NCBI GenBank assembly: GCA_017412605.1
Contig: JAFPWY010000008.1
Span: forward strand, 186,001 to 250,000
DNA length: 64,000 nucleotides
Origin: Fibrobacter sp.
GTDB lineage: Bacteria; Fibrobacterota; Fibrobacteria; Fibrobacterales; Fibrobacteraceae
Reading direction: 5' to 3'
The translations under genes and the position numbers were made by a program. The stretch's first letter is position 1. Every line of letters starts with the position of its first letter. Of the stretch, positions 9,509-20,347 are shown piece after piece. The notes beneath the pieces are model-generated. The model searched no databases, was not told the origin of the DNA, and worked only from the letters and a program-made list of their open reading frames with translations.

Positions 9509-9760
9509 ATGCAGCAAGAAAATTTCCCAAACATCATTTCATTAAACGAAATGCGCGAAAATACGGGCGGGAACATCGAACGGATTGAAGGGGATTCCCG
9601 CTTTATTTCAAGAATTGTCTCTATCGGCCTCACACCGGGTTCCACTTTTTCACTCCTTAAAAATGATGGTCGCTCCCCCCTACTCGTTTTTTGCCGAGAC
9701 ACGGTTATCGCCGTAAACCGCAAGGAAAGTTCGCAAATTCTTGCGAAGGTAAACGCATAA
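9509..9760 (+). CDS. feoA: Ferrous iron transport protein FeoA
   Basis: This 83-residue protein is a single FeoA (SH3-like) domain: ISLNEMRENTGGNIERI, then RIVSIGLTPGSTFSLL and CRDTVIAVNRKESSQIL, the usual hydrophobic beta-barrel pattern. FeoA is a small cytoplasmic partner of the FeoB Fe(II) permease. The gene ends one base before feoB (stop at 9758-9760, ATG at 9762), so they form a tight operon. It is distinct from the second, Cys-rich FeoA at 41753-42037. Confidence 0.9.
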   Translation: MQQENFPNIISLNEMRENTGGNIERIEGDSRFISRIVSIGLTPGSTFSLLKNDGRSPLLVFCRDTVIAVNRKESSQILAKVNA

Positions 9761-9761
9761 A

Positions 9762-11792
9762 ATGACAACAACGAAAACGATTGCACTGCTTGGGCAGCCC
9801 AATTCAGGCAAATCTACCCTGTTCAACAACCTTACCGGACTCCACCAGCACGTAGGCAACTGGCCCGGAAAAACGGTGGAACGCGCCGAGGGGTTTTTCG
9901 ATTATAATGACGTACAATATAAGGTAGTCGACTTGCCCGGCAGTTACGGGCTTTCGGCAAATTCCGAAGAAGAAGTCGTTACACGCAATTTTATTTGGGA
10001 CGGGAAAGCAGACCTGATTTGCATTCTGGTGGACGCTTCACAGCTGGAGCGCAGTCTCTACATGCTCGCCGATTTTGTGGGCATCAAGGCCCCCGTGATG
10101 CTTGTGCTGAACATGATGGACGTGGCCGAGGCGGCAGGCAAGAAGATTGACGTGAAGGCCATCGAGAAAAAGTTGGGCGTTCCTGTTCTCGGGTTCAGCG
10201 CAGCCGACACAAAGCGGTATCCCGACTTCTTAAAGAAACTGGATGAAGCCATTTCTCACCCTTCGTACATTGATTCTGCGGGTCTCCGTGAAGAAATGAT
10301 TGGCGGAAACGACTCTCCGGTATATGTGATTGAAAAAATACTGGACGACACGCAATTGGGCAATGTCGAGAACATCTGGCTCGCCGTCAAGCTTCTTGAA
10401 AACGACAAACTCGTGCAAAAAGTGGTGAATGACAGCCTTCCGTTTGCCAGACGCAATGCGGTAAAATGCATTTTGAGTAGTGCGGAGGGCCGCGAAGGCG
10501 GAATCGCGACGGGCGAAGCCAAGTACCGCTGGATTTCAAAAATTTTGAAAGAAACTTGCAGCGAAAAAACACCCGACAAGGTGTTCGGCAAGTGGGATCG
10601 CATCGCGACGCACCGTATCAAGGGCAAGATTTTCTCGTTCGTCATCATGGTAGTGGCACTCCTAGCATGCATGATTCTCGCATTCCCTGGCATGGGAATC
10701 GGTTTCGGTTTGCAGCCGGTCTTGCAGTCGCTTGTGGAAAAAGTGGGCGAAGCGCTCGGCTTGTGGACAGTGGTGGTATCGTTCATCAACAACGTGTTGG
10801 TAGGCGGAACATGCATTACCATCTGCATGACAAGTTTCATTTTCTCGATAATATTTGTCTTCCGCATTCTCGAAGAAATCGGCTACATGGCGAGATTCTC
10901 TTATGCGTTCGACAACTGGCTTTCGCGTTTGGGCCTGCACGGCAAAGCCATCATGCCGCTTTTCTCGGGAATCGGCTGTACGGCGGGGGCCGTCTGCGGC
11001 ACGCGCGTTCTTGACACCCGCGGGCAACGTCTGTTTGCCCTGGTACTCCTGTGGGCGATTCCGTGCGGAAGCAAGGTGGCCGTGGTGCTGTTCCTGGCAT
11101 CCACATTCTTCGGTTCTGCGGCGCCGTTCTTTGCCATCGGTTACGTGGCATTGATTTTCCTGTCTTTCTGGCTTTCTTCCTTATTATTCGGCAAAAAACT
11201 CATCCCCGAAAACGAGCGCGTGGGCATGATCATGGAATTGCCGCCTTACCACAAGCCGCATTGGAAGATGATCGCCGCAATGGTCGGGCGCAGCACCTGG
11301 GGCATTTTCAAGAAAGCACTCAAGATGATTCTTATAGTGGCTGCGATTTTCTGGGCACTTTCTTATGCGAGCGACGGCAACGTCGAAAATACGATTCTGT
11401 ACAAGATTGGCAACGCGATTGAACCCGTGACGATGTTCTTCGGCATGCGCTGGGAGCTCTTCGTCTCTTACCTGGGAGGAATGTTCAGCAAGGAAGCCTC
11501 CCTCGGCATCATGAGCACACTTTTCAACCATACCGGCGAGGCGTTCTCGTTGGTGACCCGTGTGGCAGCAAGCGAAAATCTGGGCGAAGTCTTGGCCAAA
11601 ACGATTTCAAAACCCGAAGCTCTGGCATTCCTTTTCGCATCCATGTTCAACGTGCCTTGTGTACTTGCCATGGGTACCACCTACCGCGAAGTAGGCACCA
11701 TCAAGTGGCTAGCAACAATCATGGGCTACTACATTGCACTTTCGCTGGGTCTGGCCTTTATCGGCTACCATATCGGGCTTCTTATTTTCTAA
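9762..11792 (+). CDS. feoB: Ferrous iron transporter FeoB (compact form)
   Basis: The 676-residue permease has an N-terminal G domain with G1 GQPNSGKST (residues 10-18), VGNWPGKTVE switch I, G3 DLPGSYGL and G4 NMMD, followed by a helical GDI-like segment and a membrane domain from about residue 290 with the FeoB core motifs (GCTAGAVCGTRVLDT, LPPYHKPHW, FSKEASLG). Length is below that of E. coli FeoB (773). It moves Fe(II) across the inner membrane in a nucleotide-dependent way. It follows feoA with a one-base gap and precedes an ECF transporter operon by 12 bp, so iron entry and the ECF system may be co-expressed. It lacks the acidic insertion found in the second FeoB of this window. Confidence 0.95.
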   Translation: MTTTKTIALLGQPNSGKSTLFNNLTGLHQHVGNWPGKTVERAEGFFDYNDVQYKVVDLPGSYGLSANSEEEVVTRNFIWDGKADLICILVDASQLERSLYMLADFVGIKAPVMLVLNMMDVAEAAGKKIDVKAIEKKLGVPVLGFSAADTKRYPDFLKKLDEAISHPSYIDSAGLREEMIGGNDSPVYVIEKILDDTQLGNVENIWLAVKLLENDKLVQKVVNDSLPFARRNAVKCILSSAEGREGGIATGEAKYRWISKILKETCSEKTPDKVFGKWDRIATHRIKGKIFSFVIMVVALLACMILAFPGMGIGFGLQPVLQSLVEKVGEALGLWTVVVSFINNVLVGGTCITICMTSFIFSIIFVFRILEEIGYMARFSYAFDNWLSRLGLHGKAIMPLFSGIGCTAGAVCGTRVLDTRGQRLFALVLLWAIPCGSKVAVVLFLASTFFGSAAPFFAIGYVALIFLSFWLSSLLFGKKLIPENERVGMIMELPPYHKPHWKMIAAMVGRSTWGIFKKALKMILIVAAIFWALSYASDGNVENTILYKIGNAIEPVTMFFGMRWELFVSYLGGMFSKEASLGIMSTLFNHTGEAFSLVTRVAASENLGEVLAKTISKPEALAFLFASMFNVPCVLAMGTTYREVGTIKWLATIMGYYIALSLGLAFIGYHIGLLIF

Positions 11793-11804
11793 GGGAGAAA
11801 GCAT

Positions 11805-12416
11805 ATGTCTAATGTGAAAACGACCGGAAAGAAATCTTCGAACACCTTGGTGCGCGACCTAGTGAATGTCGGAATTTTTGCGGCACTCTACATCGTACTC
11901 GGATTCATTTCATCGAGTATAGGCTACATTCCGGCGTTTATTGTTGTCTCGACATGCAGTATTAGCCTGGTAACGAGCATTCCTGTATTTTTATTCTTCT
12001 CAAAAATAGATAGGCCGATTCCCTGTTGCATGCTGTTTTGCGGCATTTTCGGGGGTGCAATGCTGGTTATGGGACAGGGCATTTTGATGTTTGCAATTAG
12101 TCTGGCTGTCGGCCTTGTGGTTGGCTCGTGTCTGAAATTCATCGGCAAGGGCTTTGCAGGTTGTTACTCCGCAAATATCGTACTAAGCCTCATGTCGTCT
12201 TCGATGATGCTTCCGCTTTGGACTTCTACTGAAGAATACCTAGAATATACGCGCACTATGTGCGACGCAGGCTACGTGGCGAAACTGAAGGAACTATCTC
12301 AAAGTTCTTGGCCTTTGGTTGCAATCTACGCTTTCGGCATTTTGGGTGCCGTTGTGGGCGGGCTCGTGGCGCGTCGCGTGATGAAAAAGCATTTTGAACG
12401 CATCGGACTTGCATAG
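11805..12416 (+). CDS. MptD-family ECF transporter S component
   Basis: The 203-residue membrane protein has about six hydrophobic segments and the look of the MptD/Trep_Strep S-component family: VRDLVNVGIFAALYIVLGF at the start, GYIPAF, a central FGGAMLVMGQG loop, and a C-terminal GAVVGGLVARRVMKKHF. S components bind the substrate and dock on EcfT-EcfA-EcfA'. The family substrate is not established; in mycobacteria the namesake gene lies in a siderophore-transport cluster. A GGGAG ribosome-binding site precedes the ATG. EcfT and the ATPase follow directly, so this is a group-I type dedicated ECF transporter. Confidence 0.85.
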   Translation: MSNVKTTGKKSSNTLVRDLVNVGIFAALYIVLGFISSSIGYIPAFIVVSTCSISLVTSIPVFLFFSKIDRPIPCCMLFCGIFGGAMLVMGQGILMFAISLAVGLVVGSCLKFIGKGFAGCYSANIVLSLMSSSMMLPLWTSTEEYLEYTRTMCDAGYVAKLKELSQSSWPLVAIYAFGILGAVVGGLVARRVMKKHFERIGLA

Positions 12417-12419
12417 AAT

Positions 12420-12453
12420 TGTCATTGCGAAAAACGAGGTGACGAAGCAATCT
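12420..12453 (+). repeat. REP-like dispersed repeat, family A, between S component and EcfT
   Basis: TGTCATTGCGA....GAAGCAATCT matches copies at 16107, 51699, 60835, 60881 and 61502. It lies in the ecfS-ecfT junction and is in frame with ecfT if a far-upstream TTG start is used. Confidence 0.8.
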
Positions 12454-12465
12454 AGGGCTGAATTT

Positions 12466-13194
12466 GTGATTACGTTAGACCCGCGGACAAAACTTTTCTT
12501 GGCGATAGTGGCGAACAGCGTCATTATTTCGGCTCCGCTTGTTTACAGCGCTTTGATGTTTGCGGTTCCTGCGATTTTACTTTTATTCGAAAAAAAGTGG
12601 AAATTTGTCCTTGCATTCTTCTCGTTGTATCTAGCGGCGGCACTGGGTTTTGAACACCTGAAGACGATGGATGTCGGAAGAGTAGGAACGCTGGCCGTTT
12701 CGACGATGATGCTGATTTCCCATATGATGCCTATCGGCATTGTGCTTTATTATGTCATGCAGACGACCAAGGCGAACGAATTCATGGCGGGAATGTCAAA
12801 GATGCATATTCCCAACAAGGTGACGATTCCCTTGACGGTAATGATTCGTTTTTTCCCGACAGTATTCGATGAATCGCATGCCATCAGCAACGCAATGAAA
12901 ATGCGCGGAATTCGTTTATTCAGTTTGCAGACGCTGAAGAACCCGTTTACAATTTTGGAATACCGGCTAATCCCCTTGCTTGTCTCGCTGACGAAAATAG
13001 GTGACGAACTTTCGGTTGCTGCATCAACTCGCGGACTGGTCCCCGAAACTAAGCGCACCTGCGTTGTGCCGATCGGTTTTCACGTGCAAGACGCAGTAGT
13101 ATTTGTTTATTGTATTGCGGTTTTAACATGCTTTTTCATTACGAGCAAATCGAAGCAATCCATTATAGATATTGTAAGTAATCTTTTCAGTTAA
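12466..13194 (+). CDS. ECF transporter T component (EcfT/CbiQ family)
   Basis: From the GTG at 12466 the protein has about 243 residues and begins at the conserved ITLDPRTKLFLA segment where EcfT proteins usually start; an AGGG tract lies 8 bp upstream. A TTG at 12394 is in frame but would overlap the S-component gene and translate the REP repeat. Five to six membrane segments and two Arg-Gly coupling motifs (AMKMRGIRLF and AASTRGLVPE) identify the scaffold that links the S component to the two ATPase domains. The stop lies one base before the ATPase start, so the genes are coupled. Confidence 0.88.
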   Translation: MITLDPRTKLFLAIVANSVIISAPLVYSALMFAVPAILLLFEKKWKFVLAFFSLYLAAALGFEHLKTMDVGRVGTLAVSTMMLISHMMPIGIVLYYVMQTTKANEFMAGMSKMHIPNKVTIPLTVMIRFFPTVFDESHAISNAMKMRGIRLFSLQTLKNPFTILEYRLIPLLVSLTKIGDELSVAASTRGLVPETKRTCVVPIGFHVQDAVVFVYCIAVLTCFFITSKSKQSIIDIVSNLFS

Positions 13195-13195
13195 A

Positions 13196-14665
13196 ATGAA
13201 CATCACCCTCAAAAAAGTTTCGTTCTCCTACACCGACAGCATTTACGATGCCGTTCTCAAGGACATAAGCTTACAAATAAATTCTGGTGAATGTGTGGTG
13301 CTGGCAGGAGAATCGGGTTCTGGGAAAACAACGATTTCCAAGTTGATTAACGGATTGATTCCACTTTACCACTCGGGAACGATGGCAGGCGACGTGCTCT
13401 TGGGCGACAAGAATACCTCCGACATAACGCTCGCCGAGATTTCGAAGTACGTGGGCTCCGTGTTTCAGAATCCGCGATCGCAATTTTTCAATGTCGACAC
13501 GGATAGCGAAATTGCGTTCGGTTGCGAAAACTTGGGCATTAAACCGGAAGAAATCCGCCGCCGTATAGAAAAAACGGTCACGGATTTTCATCTGGAATCA
13601 TTGCTGGGTCGTAATATTTTCCACCTTTCGGGAGGCGAAAAGCAGAAGATTGCCTGTGCTTCAGTGGATGCTACGGACCCGGATATTTTCGTACTCGACG
13701 AGCCCTCCGCCAATCTTGACTTGAAAACCGTTGCAGACCTTGCCGAAATCATCAAGATTTGGAAATCACGAGGTAAGACCGTTGTCGTGGTGGAACACCG
13801 ACTGCATTACTTGCGAGATGTCGCTGACCGCATTATCTATGTGAAAGAAGGACACATTGAATGCGAATGGACTCCCGCCGAACTCGAATCGAAGGGCACT
13901 ACATATACAGCAAGTCTCGGGCTACGCTGCATGAATTTGGAGTCGCTTGGCGAGCCTAATCGTGAAGATTGTCATTCCCGCGAAGGCGGGAATCTCCCTT
14001 CTTGCTCACAAACCTCGAATATCGTCTTCAAAGACCTTTGTTTCGCCTACAATCCCAAGTTTCCTATTTTAGAGATTCCGACGTTCACGCTCCCTCGCGG
14101 TCAAATTACAGCTCTTATCGGCCATAACGGCGCCGGAAAATCGACCCTCGCGCAATTGGTATGCGGCCTTTGCGGTTCCCGGAGCCAAAAACGCGCCGTC
14201 CGCAAACTGGGAACCTACCTGATTATGCAGGACGTGAACCACCAATTGTTCACCGAAAGCGTGCTTGACGAGGTCCTGCTGGGCATGAGCCCAAAAGACA
14301 AATCAGCCGCTCTTGAAATTCTCGACTCCCTCAATCTTAAAAGCTACGCCGAAAAGCACCCGATGGCTCTTTCGGGCGGCCAAAAGCAGCGTGTCGCCAT
14401 CGCAAGCGGAGTCAGTTCGAACCGCGACCTGATTGTATTCGACGAACCTACCAGCGGTCTCGATTATCGACAGATGCTTGCCGTTTCTGCAACGTTAAAA
14501 ACGCTTGCAAACCGTGGCAAGACGCTCTTCGTGATCACCCATGATCCCGAACTCGTTCTGAACTGCTGCCATCACGTCATCCATATGGACCATGGCCGCA
14601 TTGTCAACGAATTTCCCCTACAGGGAAACGAAAACAAACTTATCCATTCATTAATGTGCAAATAA
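13196..14665 (+). CDS. ECF transporter fused double ATPase (EcfA-EcfA')
   Basis: The 489-residue protein contains two complete ABC ATPase domains in tandem. Domain 1 has Walker A GESGSGKTT (38-46), Q-loop SVFQNPRSQFF typical of ECF ATPases, signature LSGGEKQK and Walker B FVLDEPSANLD. Domain 2 has Walker A GHNGAGKST (about 308-316), signature LSGGQKQR (about 392) and LIVFDEPTSGLD, ending with an H-loop ITHDPE. The linker (about residues 255-275) contains CHSREGGNLPS, which is the translation of a REP-like repeat. It energises the S and T components encoded just upstream. A bidirectional terminator follows. Confidence 0.93.
   Translation: MNITLKKVSFSYTDSIYDAVLKDISLQINSGECVVLAGESGSGKTTISKLINGLIPLYHSGTMAGDVLLGDKNTSDITLAEISKYVGSVFQNPRSQFFNVDTDSEIAFGCENLGIKPEEIRRRIEKTVTDFHLESLLGRNIFHLSGGEKQKIACASVDATDPDIFVLDEPSANLDLKTVADLAEIIKIWKSRGKTVVVVEHRLHYLRDVADRIIYVKEGHIECEWTPAELESKGTTYTASLGLRCMNLESLGEPNREDCHSREGGNLPSCSQTSNIVFKDLCFAYNPKFPILEIPTFTLPRGQITALIGHNGAGKSTLAQLVCGLCGSRSQKRAVRKLGTYLIMQDVNHQLFTESVLDEVLLGMSPKDKSAALEILDSLNLKSYAEKHPMALSGGQKQRVAIASGVSSNRDLIVFDEPTSGLDYRQMLAVSATLKTLANRGKTLFVITHDPELVLNCCHHVIHMDHGRIVNEFPLQGNENKLIHSLMCK
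13971..13998 (+). repeat. REP-like repeat, family B, inside the ECF ATPase gene
   Basis: GTCATTCCCGCGAAGGCGGG followed by AATCTCC is a short palindromic repeat; a near-identical copy is at 25884-25910 inside the restriction gene. Here it encodes the inter-domain linker. Confidence 0.85.
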
Positions 14666-14670
14666 AAATA

Positions 14671-14702
14671 GTCACCCCACATTGTAGGGTGACCATTTTG
14701 TT
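14671..14702. terminator. Bidirectional terminator between convergent operons
   Basis: GTCACCC....GGGTGAC hairpin with an upstream A-rich and downstream T-rich flank, placed between the ECF operon (plus) and the XusB-like lipoprotein gene (minus). Confidence 0.75.
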
Positions 14703-14725
14703 CCAGGATTGGAGCACTACACAAA

Positions 14726-16168
14726 TTAGTCTGCAATCGGGACGATGTAGTAAGCGGTTCCTGTAGTCACATCCATTTCCTTAGTGACCTTGCCGCTGGC
14801 GATGTCGTAGCGGTAAATGCCACCACCCTTGCTGTCGGCGTGACCCACGAGGACGCTCTTGTCGTCGGCATCGCGGTGGATGGAGGGCGCAAACCACGGA
14901 ATGGTCGGAGTTAGACCTTTGACTTTTTCAACTGTCTTTTCATAGACATTGACCACCACAAATTCCCATTCAAAGTTGTTAAAATTGGTCGGATCAGCGA
15001 AGTTGCCGAAGAAACCGAAGAATTTGCCGTCACCTATGTAGGTACCACCGACCATCAGGCTGTTGTTGTTGGTTTTCTTGCCGTTGTAGGCGGCATCGTG
15101 CATGCGGAAAACCCAATTCTTATCGAATTCAGACTTTCCTTTCTTAATGCGCACCCAGCCTTCCTGATAACCTTCGATAAAGCTGTAGGAAGCATTGGAA
15201 TAGAAGTAGATATCGCCCTTTTCGTCTACAAATGAGGCAGTTCCGTTCATGTCGTCCATGCCACCGAGAGCCGCCACCTGATCGGTGTAGATGACCTTTT
15301 CTACTTCGTCTGCATCCAAATCGATAATCACTACGGAACCACGCGGGCCCGCAATCAAATTGGTAAAATCAACGAACTGGTTAAGCGATACATACATTTT
15401 ATGTCCATCAATGACTGCGGAACCCGGAACCGTACTCATGGCACCGCTTTCTTCATCCAGGTAGTCAGAAAGGTCGATTGTCTTAACCGTCTTGAGGGTC
15501 TTCACATCGACAACCGTGATTGCATCGCCCAGAGCCTGTTCCACGTAAAGTTTTCCTTTCGAGTCCTCTGTACGGAAGAACTTCATGGCGATGGCGTTTG
15601 TACCCGTGAACCTTGCTGTAGCTGCAGGCTTGTCTGCCATCTTGAGGTCCTTAACCTCGTAACGGGAAAGCGTACTGTTCATGGCGTCATCCGTTGCAAG
15701 CACATAGACGGAACCGTTGAAATAGGCAACGGAGCCAGCGTTCGGGGCTTCAATAAAGTCCTTGACTACCTTTTTCTGGTTTGCAGAAAGCGGAGCAATA
15801 CCCACAAACTGCGACGTTTCCATCATAAAGGAGAGAAGGTAATTGGATTCGCCCTGCTTTTCTACTTTTTTAGAAGAACTGGAGTTTTTGTCTTCCTTTT
15901 TAGAAGAAGAGCTTGATTCATCATCATCCTTAACCGAAGAGGAACTCTTATCCTTCTTCTTCGAAGAAGAGCTTTTGGCATCGGCAGCTTTAGCATTAGT
16001 TATTACGATCTCGGCGGAACTGGAACTTGTCGGTTCGTCAGCAGAGGCGTTAGAACTGGAATCGTCACCACAGGCAGCGAGCATTCCTGCCAAAGTTAAA
16101 GCAACTAGAGATTGCTTCGCTACGCTCGCAATGACATTGCGTGATATTTTGTTTTTGAAGAGGTTCAT
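14726..16168 (-). CDS. DUF4374/XusB-like propeller lipoprotein
   Basis: The 480-residue lipoprotein has lipobox LAAC at about residue 33, a Ser/Lys/Asp-rich linker (about 40-105) and a C-terminal beta-propeller-like domain (NAGSVAYFNGSVYVL, DAITVVDVKTLKTVKTIDL, VVIIDLDADEVEKVIY, ending AYYIVPIAD). The fold pattern and position next to a TonB receptor resemble DUF4374 lipoproteins such as Bacteroides XusB, which capture ferric siderophores at the surface; this assignment is an inference. It is downstream of, and probably co-transcribed with, the TonB receptor (16-bp gap). Residues 11-20 of the signal peptide are encoded by a REP-like repeat. A paralogue is at 56486-57823. Confidence 0.72.
   Translation of the reverse strand: MNLFKNKISRNVIASVAKQSLVALTLAGMLAACGDDSSSNASADEPTSSSSAEIVITNAKAADAKSSSSKKKDKSSSSVKDDDESSSSSKKEDKNSSSSKKVEKQGESNYLLSFMMETSQFVGIAPLSANQKKVVKDFIEAPNAGSVAYFNGSVYVLATDDAMNSTLSRYEVKDLKMADKPAATARFTGTNAIAMKFFRTEDSKGKLYVEQALGDAITVVDVKTLKTVKTIDLSDYLDEESGAMSTVPGSAVIDGHKMYVSLNQFVDFTNLIAGPRGSVVIIDLDADEVEKVIYTDQVAALGGMDDMNGTASFVDEKGDIYFYSNASYSFIEGYQEGWVRIKKGKSEFDKNWVFRMHDAAYNGKKTNNNSLMVGGTYIGDGKFFGFFGNFADPTNFNNFEWEFVVVNVYEKTVEKVKGLTPTIPWFAPSIHRDADDKSVLVGHADSKGGGIYRYDIASGKVTKEMDVTTGTAYYIVPIAD
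16107..16136 (-). repeat. REP-like repeat, family A, inside a signal-peptide coding region
   Basis: On the minus strand it reads TGTCATTGCGAGCGTAGCGA then AGCAATCTCT and encodes VIASVAKQSL of the XusB-like lipoprotein. Same family as 51699 and 60835. Confidence 0.85.
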
Positions 16169-16183
16169 TGGGTTTCCTTTTGT

Positions 16184-18454
16184 TTATAGTGTAAACTTGA
16201 TTTTGGTCGCAAAAGCACGACCGGGCTTGGATTCGCCATACTTGTCGTAAACGAGTTCATCCATAAAGTTGCGCACTTCGAAATTCCACGAGAGTGTGTT
16301 GGCAAGAATTGAATACTCCACACCTAAATCTTGCGAGAAGGAACTAGGAATGGTTCGATCCTGTTTGTTGGAAACTTTCCACGAGTAGTAATATTCATCG
16401 GTGTAATTCGCAAGCCAGTAAAGCTTGAAGAAATCATCGCGGAAGAGCAAGTCGCCAATATGGAATTCCGCACCAAAATTCATATAGAGCGTGGGAATAT
16501 TCGGCACAGTCAATCCCTTTGCAATACCAAACGCCAAATCCGTTTCTCGGCTTTCTGCATCTTGCTTGGTCAAGTTGTAAGAAAGCGAAATGTATTCGTT
16601 GATATCGACGGCTGCGTCAATTTCAAAGCCAGTCGTCTTTGTTCCGACGCTATTATAATACGGACGTGGAATAGCAGCGTAATTATTCCAGAAAATACGG
16701 TCGTCCATAAGCATGTAGAACCAGTTGAATTCCAAGTGCAACTTGAGCAGCAACGGAATCTGTCGCAAGTCAAGTTCAGTACCCGCCGTAAAGTTGTCGG
16801 ATTTTTCGGGTTTCAGGTTCGGGGCACACTGCACGTACATGCCGTCGCCAAAGATTTCTTCGCGCGTCGGGAATCGCAGGCTATGCTGGTAGCCACCCTT
16901 GACCGCAAACTGATCAATAACAGCCACTTGATCCAGGATTTTCACGCGCAGGTTTTCACTATAACCAAAATCCTTATTGTCAGCATAGTCATCAGTAAGT
17001 TGCTGAATTCGATCTTCACCATCATTTTCAGCTTCGATAACGTAATAATACCCCTTGACACCCGCCACATTCTGAATACGTTCATTCCAGAAATTATTTT
17101 CGAGAGAAAGGCCCGATACTAACGAATGGCTATGCCCCGGGAACCCTGCGTTGTTGAGTTTTTGGCCTTTAACGGAGCGTTTATCCGTCGGATCCTGCGA
17201 TTCGTAACGATACAACCCGCTCCAGATGAGAATGTGATTTTGGGTAAAGGCGTAATCAAAGTTCCAAGGAGCGACAAAAGTCTGGTTTTCGCGTTCTATG
17301 TGCGAGGCCCCACCCAGTGAAATTTCGCCAAAAGCTTTCTTGCTTTCGCGGAAATTATCCCTCCCCCAGCCATAGTAATACGTGTGGCTTGTATCCACAA
17401 TAGATTCTTCGCCATACGCATAGCTCAGCGAAAGACCCATCGAAAGTCCCTTCACAAACAGGTTCGCCTTTTCAAGGGAAAGGTTCACTCCATATGACTG
17501 CGCATTGGCTGTAGCATTCTCGACGCGGTGGGCATTCGACTGGATTTCTTTATCCATCGCGTTGTAAATCACGCCCAACGTCGACTTATCAAAAAAGAAC
17601 CTTTCGAACGAGACATACGGCAACAGATTGTAACTGTAATAGCGGTCGTGGTCGCGCGTTACGGTCGTATCCATGTAAGGCGTGGTAAATTCGTAATCGT
17701 TGTCGGAGTAGTTGAAGTAGGCCGAAATACCCGTGGCGACGGAGCGGCTCTTGAGCGAATCGACTACCCACACGTATTTTGCATCGAGCGAAGCCTTGTG
17801 CGTATTGAAACTCCCGAAGCTATAGGAACCCGTTATGGAACTCTTGGGCAGGTCATGCGTCACGATGTTGATGACTCCGCCCATGCCGTCGGTCGCAAAG
17901 CGTTCGGGCACATAACTCTTGTAGATTTCGATGCGGTCAATCTTGTCAATGGGAATATCGTTGACCGAGAAATTACCGTTGCCGTTATCAACCGGGACGC
18001 CATCGACAAGAACTTTTACGTTCTTGCCTTCCATGCCGCGGATGTTGATTTTACTCTCGCTGCCCATGCCCCCCGACTGGCGGATTTTCACGCCTGAAGA
18101 ACGGTTCGTGGCATCAGCGATGGTGGCGCTGGAGCCCTGTAATTCCGTAGCGTCCATCACCTTGACCGATTCGGCCTTGGTTTTCTTGTCGACCGGAGCG
18201 GCTTCGTTGAACCCTTCGCCCTCGATGCCCATTTCGTCAAGAACGGTTACATTCGAGTTCTTTCCCGGCGCACTTGCAGGAGCAACTTCATTTCCAGAGG
18301 GTTCCTCAGCAAAAATGTCATCGAAATTCGTCACTTCCTCGGAGTTCTCACCAGGGTTCGTCCCCATCGATTCCTGCGCTCGCGTTGCAACCGCCGCGAT
18401 AGCAATCAAAATAATGGCAATGGTTATCAGTTTGTATACAAAAAAACGTTTCAT
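16184..18454 (-). CDS. TonB-dependent outer-membrane receptor
   Basis: From the ATG at 18454 (MKRFFVYKL) the protein has 756 residues; a TTG nine codons upstream is less likely. A signal anchor is followed by an acidic spacer, then the plug with IADATNRSSGVKIRQSGGMG, IRGMEGKNVKVLVDGVPV and RFATDGMGGVINIVT, and a beta-barrel ending in FATKIKFTL. It imports ligands, probably ferric chelates, using TonB-ExbBD energy. The XusB-like lipoprotein follows 16 bp downstream and the ABC pair lies divergently upstream, so ligand uptake from outer membrane to cytoplasm could be encoded here. The plug is close to that of the receptor at 61960, indicating duplication. Confidence 0.93.
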   Translation of the reverse strand: MKRFFVYKLITIAIILIAIAAVATRAQESMGTNPGENSEEVTNFDDIFAEEPSGNEVAPASAPGKNSNVTVLDEMGIEGEGFNEAAPVDKKTKAESVKVMDATELQGSSATIADATNRSSGVKIRQSGGMGSESKINIRGMEGKNVKVLVDGVPVDNGNGNFSVNDIPIDKIDRIEIYKSYVPERFATDGMGGVINIVTHDLPKSSITGSYSFGSFNTHKASLDAKYVWVVDSLKSRSVATGISAYFNYSDNDYEFTTPYMDTTVTRDHDRYYSYNLLPYVSFERFFFDKSTLGVIYNAMDKEIQSNAHRVENATANAQSYGVNLSLEKANLFVKGLSMGLSLSYAYGEESIVDTSHTYYYGWGRDNFRESKKAFGEISLGGASHIERENQTFVAPWNFDYAFTQNHILIWSGLYRYESQDPTDKRSVKGQKLNNAGFPGHSHSLVSGLSLENNFWNERIQNVAGVKGYYYVIEAENDGEDRIQQLTDDYADNKDFGYSENLRVKILDQVAVIDQFAVKGGYQHSLRFPTREEIFGDGMYVQCAPNLKPEKSDNFTAGTELDLRQIPLLLKLHLEFNWFYMLMDDRIFWNNYAAIPRPYYNSVGTKTTGFEIDAAVDINEYISLSYNLTKQDAESRETDLAFGIAKGLTVPNIPTLYMNFGAEFHIGDLLFRDDFFKLYWLANYTDEYYYSWKVSNKQDRTIPSSFSQDLGVEYSILANTLSWNFEVRNFMDELVYDKYGESKPGRAFATKIKFTL

Positions 18455-18488
18455 CGACCCCAAATTGAGAAATTGGGGCAAAAAACAT

Positions 18489-18526
18489 CTACTCCAAAAG
18501 GTTTAATGGAAATCCGTTTGGAGTAG
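18489..18526. promoter_or_regulatory. Inverted pair of TTTGGAGTAG motifs in a divergent promoter
   Basis: Minus-strand copy CTTTTGGAGTAG at 18489-18500 faces the TonB receptor; plus-strand copy CGTTTGGAGTAG at 18515-18526 faces the ABC pair. Distances to the start codons are about 35 and 55 bp. Confidence 0.55.
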
Positions 18527-18580
18527 AAAAAAAAGTTGATTTTTCCAAAATTTGATTGAGCCCATTTTGGGAGGAAAATA

Positions 18581-20347
<1,767 letters not shown>

